Positions 12,402-15,459 of a stretch of DNA of 15,459 nt are shown piece after piece. Each line of letters starts with the position of its first letter. Position 1 is the first letter of the stretch. This DNA is from Candidatus Omnitrophota bacterium (lineage in GTDB: Bacteria > Omnitrophota > Gorgyraeia > Gygaellales > Profunditerraquicolaceae). Below the pieces are notes generated by a model. It was given only the letters and a program-made list of their open reading frames with translations, did no database searches and was not told the origin of the DNA. The DNA is taken from contig JAUYEC010000001.1 in assembly GCA_030691585.1 (NCBI GenBank), positions 1 to 15,459 of the forward strand, written 5' to 3'. The position numbers and the translations under genes are program-made.

Positions 12402-13115
12402 TTATTTCTTTAACACGTCTTGCATCGAATACAGGCCTGCCGGCTTACCAAACACCCATTTGGCAGCTTTTAAGGCGCCGATGGCAAAGAGGTCGCGCGA
12501 ATACGCCTGGTGCTTTATCTCAATGCGCTCGGAATTGCCGCAAAAAACAACGGTGTGATCCCCGACGATATCTCCCAGCCGGATGGAATGGACCGGTATT
12601 TGTTTACGGGTTGCTTCTGTCAAAACCTGGAGCATTTTTTTGGCAGTGCCCGAAGGTGCGTCTTTTTTGGCCGCGTGATGCGCCTCCACGATCTCGATAT
12701 TATAGTCCGGGCCCAAGCGCTTGCACAACTCCGGAAGGATATCAAAAAGGACATTGACGCCGATAGACATATTCGGCGAGAAGACCACCGGTATAACTTT
12801 TGAAACCTCCTCAACTTTTGCCGTTTGGGCGCTGTCAAGGCCGGTTGTGCCCAGGACCAAAGCTTTCCGGTATTTTGCCGCGTAATCAAGGGTTGCGTCG
12901 GCGGCTTCGGCAGAGGTAAAATCCACGAACACGTCCACCAGGAACAGCCCGTCAAGGCTAGAAGATATCTTGAGCTTCCCCAAGTCTCTGCCTATTACCG
13001 GGGTCCCTTTTTTCTCAAGGGCCAGGGTCAATTCAAAATCTTTATCATGGCCGGCCAGTTCAAATATGCGCCTGCCCATTTTTCCGCAGACGCCTGCTAC
13101 TCCTAATTTGATCAT
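12402..13115 (-). CDS. dapB: 4-hydroxy-tetrahydrodipicolinate reductase
   Basis: 237 residues, within the family range. It reduces the DapA product to tetrahydrodipicolinate with NAD(P)H. The N-terminal nucleotide-binding GVAGVCGKMGRRIFEL is at about 5-20. VDFTSAEAADATL, LVLGTTGLDSAQ and VFSPNMSIGVNVLFDI are typical. The signature VEAHHAAKKDAPSGTAKKML contains the catalytic HH and the DAPSGTA loop. The end has HTVVFCGNSERIEIKHQAYS. The ATG at 13115 is preferred; the in-frame extension to 13157 begins MKPVPT and is a translation of palindrome 13141-13169. Only a weak GGGGATT precedes the ATG. It lies between dapA and dapL, each separated by one palindrome. Confidence 0.96.
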   Translation of the reverse strand: MIKLGVAGVCGKMGRRIFELAGHDKDFELTLALEKKGTPVIGRDLGKLKISSSLDGLFLVDVFVDFTSAEAADATLDYAAKYRKALVLGTTGLDSAQTAKVEEVSKVIPVVFSPNMSIGVNVLFDILPELCKRLGPDYNIEIVEAHHAAKKDAPSGTAKKMLQVLTEATRKQIPVHSIRLGDIVGDHTVVFCGNSERIEIKHQAYSRDLFAIGALKAAKWVFGKPAGLYSMQDVLKK

Positions 13116-13140
13116 AGAATCCCCCACATTAATGTATTCC

Positions 13141-13169
13141 GTAGGGACAGGTTTCAAACCTGTCCCTAC
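13141..13169. repeat. Intergenic palindrome, ACAGGTTT type (dapA-dapB gap)
   Basis: Perfect 29-base dyad: GTAGGGACAGGTTT, central C, complement. It lies 14 bases after the dapA stop and 25 bases before the dapB start. Confidence 0.92.
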
Positions 13170-13183
13170 AAAAATTACGATTT

Positions 13184-14059
13184 TTACAACAACCCGTAAT
13201 CCTTCAACGCCTTTTTCAATTTCTCTTCATTCTCCGGCAGCATCGAGCACATCGGCAGGCGCAGATCAGGCGCGCACATACCCAGAAGCCCCATCGCGGT
13301 TTTTACCGGAATAGGATTGGTCTCGATAAACACCGCTTTAATTAAAGGCAGAAGTTTATAGTGCAGCCTCTGCGCCTCTTTGATGTTGCCTTGGGAAAAC
13401 GCCTTAACCAGATTTGCCGTATCCGCCGGTGCGATATTGGAGACTACGGAGATAACGCCGATCCCACCGATACTCAATACCGGCAGGGTCAGGCCGTCAT
13501 CGCCGGAGATAAGCGCGAATTCTTCCGGGCAGAGCGCTTTGATGCGCGCCATCTGCTCTAAGTTCCCGGATGCCTCCTTTACCCCGACGATATTTTTACA
13601 ATCCTGTGCCATCCTGCTCATCGTCTCCGGCTCGATATTCACACCGGTGCGCGAGGCGATATTGTAAAGGATAATCGGAATATCCACGGATTTGGCTATA
13701 GCTTTAAAATGTTCGTAAAGGCCCTTTTGTGTCGGGCGGTTGTAATACGGAGAAACCTGCAAAGAGGCATCCGCGCCGGCCCTTGCCGCGTGTTTCGTCA
13801 GCGTAATCGCTTCTTCGGTAGAGTTTGAACCGGTACCGGCAACGACCTTGATCCTTTTTTTGCATTGCTCAATGGCGATCTCAATGACACGGTCGTGCTC
13901 TTCAAAGGTTAAAGTGGCACTTTCTCCGGTTGTGCCGCAGGGCACGATCCCGGAACTGCCGTTCTCGATCTGAAACTCGATTAACTCCCTGAATTTTTTC
14001 TCGTCAACCTTGCCGTCTTTAAACGGAGTCACTATCGCTGTGATCGAACCCTCAAACAT
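13184..14059 (-). CDS. dapA: 4-hydroxy-tetrahydrodipicolinate synthase
   Basis: 291 residues, TIM-barrel aldolase of normal length. It condenses pyruvate with aspartate semialdehyde, the first committed step to DAP and lysine. The active site is complete: T43-T44 in CGTTGESATL, Y106 in SPYYNRPTQKG, Y132 and R137 in LYNIASRTGVN, and the Schiff-base lysine K161 in GVKEASGN. GDDGLTLPVLSIGGIGVISV follows as usual. The ATG overlaps the dapF stop by 8 bases (ATGTTTGA), and GGGGGTG lies 4 bases before it inside dapF, so the two are translationally coupled. Confidence 0.97.
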   Translation of the reverse strand: MFEGSITAIVTPFKDGKVDEKKFRELIEFQIENGSSGIVPCGTTGESATLTFEEHDRVIEIAIEQCKKRIKVVAGTGSNSTEEAITLTKHAARAGADASLQVSPYYNRPTQKGLYEHFKAIAKSVDIPIILYNIASRTGVNIEPETMSRMAQDCKNIVGVKEASGNLEQMARIKALCPEEFALISGDDGLTLPVLSIGGIGVISVVSNIAPADTANLVKAFSQGNIKEAQRLHYKLLPLIKAVFIETNPIPVKTAMGLLGMCAPDLRLPMCSMLPENEEKLKKALKDYGLL

Positions 14060-14870
14060 TGTACACCCCCGTATAGACTACTTTTGCTCTTCCTTCCAGC
14101 CAGACATTGTTAATCCGCTCATGCGAGCGCGCGAAGTATACTTTTAAGACTTCGCCTCCCGCGGTGCTTACGTTGATCATTTTAGACGTATCGGCCTTTA
14201 AGGCATAGATAATTGCCGAGGCAACTGAACCCGTGCCGCAGGCCAACGTCTCATCCTCTACCCCGCGCTCATAGGTCCTGACCCGAAGCACATTATCACC
14301 GATGATCTCAACAAAATCCACATTAGTGCCTGCGGGAGCGAATTCCTGATGGTAACGTATCTCTCTGCCCAATCCGGGCACGTCAATGGCATCTATCCCG
14401 GAAACAAAGACCACCGCGTGCGGCACTCCGGTATTGATGAAATTTATCCTTAAAGAACGGTCATTAATTGCAACCGGGATATCCATTCTGATGCCCTTAG
14501 GATCGGTAAGTTTTATCTTTATATTATCCCCTTTTAATTCATATAAAATTATTCCCGCCTTTGTCTGGATTGAATGTTTTGACGAACAACGAAATACGGA
14601 CGACGAACGACTGATATACAATACCGCGCAACGCGCGCCATTGCCGCACATTTCGGCTTCCGAGCCGTCGGCATTAAAAATACGCATGCGCGCGTCGGCA
14701 ACCCGCGACTTCTCCAGCACCAGCATTCCATCAGCGCCCACTCCAAATTTACGGTCGCAGGCGTTCTTTGCTAAATTGCTCAGGCCCTGGGCCCCAAGCT
14801 TCAGGCCTCCGGACACCACCACAAAATCATTACCGGAAGCTACCATTTTTGTAAAATTCATTTTCTTCAT
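14052..14870 (-). CDS. dapF: Diaminopimelate epimerase with a repeat-derived segment
   Basis: 272 residues, normal length. It converts LL- to meso-diaminopimelate by a two-cysteine mechanism. TKMVASGNDFVVV opens the protein; EMCGNGARCAVL holds the first catalytic cysteine (C75), and ETLACGTGSVASA the second (about 218). ATG 14870 is one base after the lysA stop; a longer frame to 14906 lies inside lysA and is rejected, and M at 14861 is possible. Between CAVLYI and IQTKAG, at residues about 86-98, the sequence SRSSSVFRCSSKH is encoded by DNA of the ACGAAATACGGACGACG repeat that also forms the array at 79-162. Total length is not increased, so the repeat seems to replace a variable loop rather than add to one. 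This sits in the N-terminal half, after the catalytic motif. Confidence 0.95.
   Translation of the reverse strand: MKKMNFTKMVASGNDFVVVSGGLKLGAQGLSNLAKNACDRKFGVGADGMLVLEKSRVADARMRIFNADGSEAEMCGNGARCAVLYISRSSSVFRCSSKHSIQTKAGIILYELKGDNIKIKLTDPKGIRMDIPVAINDRSLRINFINTGVPHAVVFVSGIDAIDVPGLGREIRYHQEFAPAGTNVDFVEIIGDNVLRVRTYERGVEDETLACGTGSVASAIIYALKADTSKMINVSTAGGEVLKVYFARSHERINNVWLEGRAKVVYTGVYNV
14581..14611. repeat. ACGAAC-type repeat copy inside dapF
   Basis: The plus strand reads GACGAACAACGAAATACGG, then ACGACGAACGAC. The 17-base word ACGAAATACGGACGACG at 14589-14605 is identical to 130-146, 14.4 kb away. The 12-base word ACGACGAACGAC (14600-14611) recurs inverted twice in lysA. It is translated as part of DapF on the minus strand. 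Confidence 0.8.
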
Positions 14871-14871
14871 A

Positions 14872-15459
14872 TTATAATCCCGATAGAGCCGGCGGGATCT
14901 CTTCATTATTGATCAGATCCCTGAAGGTTTCCCTCTTTCTGATCACCAGCACTTTGTCTTTGACCACCATCACCTCTTGCGGCCTGCGGCGCGAATTATA
15001 ATTGCTGGCCATGCTGAAACCATAGGCACCGGCGCCCATTACCGCAAGGTAGGCGCCTTCCTGAACAGGCGGCATCAGCCTTTCTTTGGCCAGGAAATCT
15101 CCGCTTTCGCAGATCGGGCCGACGATGTCAACCTTTACCGTCGTTCGTCGTGCGCCTGCCCCGAGTTTACCCTGAGCGACGTCGAAGGGCGAAGTCGAGG
15201 GGTCGTTCGTCGTTCGTAACGGCAGAATCTGATGATAGGCTCCATATAAAGCTGGACGAACCAAGTCATTCATGCCCGCGTCTATAATAACAAACTTTTT
15301 TTTCGGCGTAGTCTTAACGTATAAAACCTTAGTTACAAGAATACCCGCGTTGCCGACGATAAAACGCCCCGGCTCCATAATGATCTTTAAGCCGGATTTT
15401 TTCAGGTAAGGCAGGATCCTGCGCGCGTATTTTAAAGCAGTCTGCGGTTTCTCGTCGTT
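14872..15459 (-). CDS. lysA: Diaminopimelate decarboxylase, C-terminal part, with an in-frame repeat insert
   Basis: The visible 195 residues are the C-terminal portion; the frame is open to the window edge and the start lies outside. It decarboxylates meso-DAP to lysine, PLP-dependent. MEPGRFIVGNAGILVTKVLY (the EPGR substrate/PLP-phosphate motif), FVIIDAGMNDLVRPALYGAY, VGPICESGDFLAKER (the catalytic CESGD cysteine) and GAYGFSMASNYNSRRRPQEV are all present. Between HQILPL and VKVDIVGP, where LysA proteins normally have a short link, there are about 26 residues, RTTNDPSTSPFDVAQGKLG then AGARRTT, encoded by repeat DNA (15140-15213). The stop TAA is one base before the dapF ATG. Whether the enzyme still works cannot be read from sequence, but all motifs on either side are intact and in frame. 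Confidence 0.95.
   Translation of the reverse strand, partial: NDEKPQTALKYARRILPYLKKSGLKIIMEPGRFIVGNAGILVTKVLYVKTTPKKKFVIIDAGMNDLVRPALYGAYHQILPLRTTNDPSTSPFDVAQGKLGAGARRTTVKVDIVGPICESGDFLAKERLMPPVQEGAYLAVMGAGAYGFSMASNYNSRRRPQEVMVVKDKVLVIRKRETFRDLINNEEIPPALSGL
15140..15213. repeat. Repeat insert inside lysA: two direct GTCGTTCGTCGT copies around a ~50-base element
   Basis: GTCGTTCGTCGT occurs at 15140-15151 and again at 15202-15213, exactly repeated, enclosing 50 bases. The enclosed part includes GAGTTTACCCTGAGCGACG, then TCGAAGGGCGAAGTCGAGG. The 12-base word is the reverse complement of ACGACGAACGAC in dapF. The insert keeps the lysA frame and adds roughly 20 residues. I recall the CCCTGAGC...GTCGAAGGG type of sequence as a dispersed repeat in many environmental genomes, but could not check this. 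Confidence 0.75.

Noticed and set aside
46..13169. The palindromes as rho-independent terminators
   Set aside because: The stems are strong but are not followed by U-runs on either strand, and they lie inside what look like operons; only 8475-8534 has a proper T-rich tail.
14863..14880. TATAAT-like word just before the dapF start as a promoter
   Set aside because: It overlaps the lysA stop codon in a tightly packed operon, and no -35 match was seen at the right distance; probably chance.

Overview
The window looks like ordinary chromosome of an uncultured Gram-negative-type bacterium. An ExbB/ExbD/TonB-like module implies an outer membrane. Lysine and diaminopimelate are made by the DapL route, and NAD precursor synthesis uses aspartate dehydrogenase. 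Dense families of short GTAG...CTAC palindromes fill the gaps between genes. From memory this combination fits Omnitrophota (former OP3) or a related candidate phylum; that assignment is an inference, since no rRNA gene is present. All 17 supported protein genes lie on the minus strand, so transcription runs from high to low coordinates.

In reading order: positions 15459 to 8914 hold lysA (5' end outside the window), dapF, dapA, dapB, dapL, folK, panC and nadX. The lys/dap genes encode the whole aminotransferase branch from aspartate semialdehyde to lysine, and meso-DAP for cell wall. The last three feed folate, pantothenate/CoA and NAD synthesis. A small basic protein of two near-identical halves (8545-8787) follows, with its own terminator at 8475-8534. 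Then uvrA (5573-8389) appears to start leaderless from its own -10 box. After it come a secreted 824-residue TPR protein, exbB, exbD, a TonB-like protein and a membrane-anchored zinc ribbon: an envelope energy-transduction module. After a structured 200-base gap, a strong sigma70-type promoter (768-796) drives a two-gene unit, a small winged-helix protein and a PilX-like pilin-related membrane protein.

Two repeat systems overlie the genes. The first is a set of 14 near-perfect palindromes of about 25-33 bases, all between genes, sharing GTAGGG/CCCTAC ends but with arm sequences that change in a compensatory way. They occur singly (type TTT-N-AAA) or in pairs (one TTT-type plus one other type). 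One supplies the stop codon of panC. The second is an ACGACGAACGAC-type repeat. It forms a 35-base tandem array at the low end (79-162) and also lies in frame inside two genes, dapF and lysA, where it is translated; in lysA two copies flank a further roughly 50-base element. These repeats, the duplicated small protein and the nested inverted repeats at 815-950 are the main candidates for something undescribed. No CRISPR array, tRNA, rRNA, transposase or phage gene was seen.
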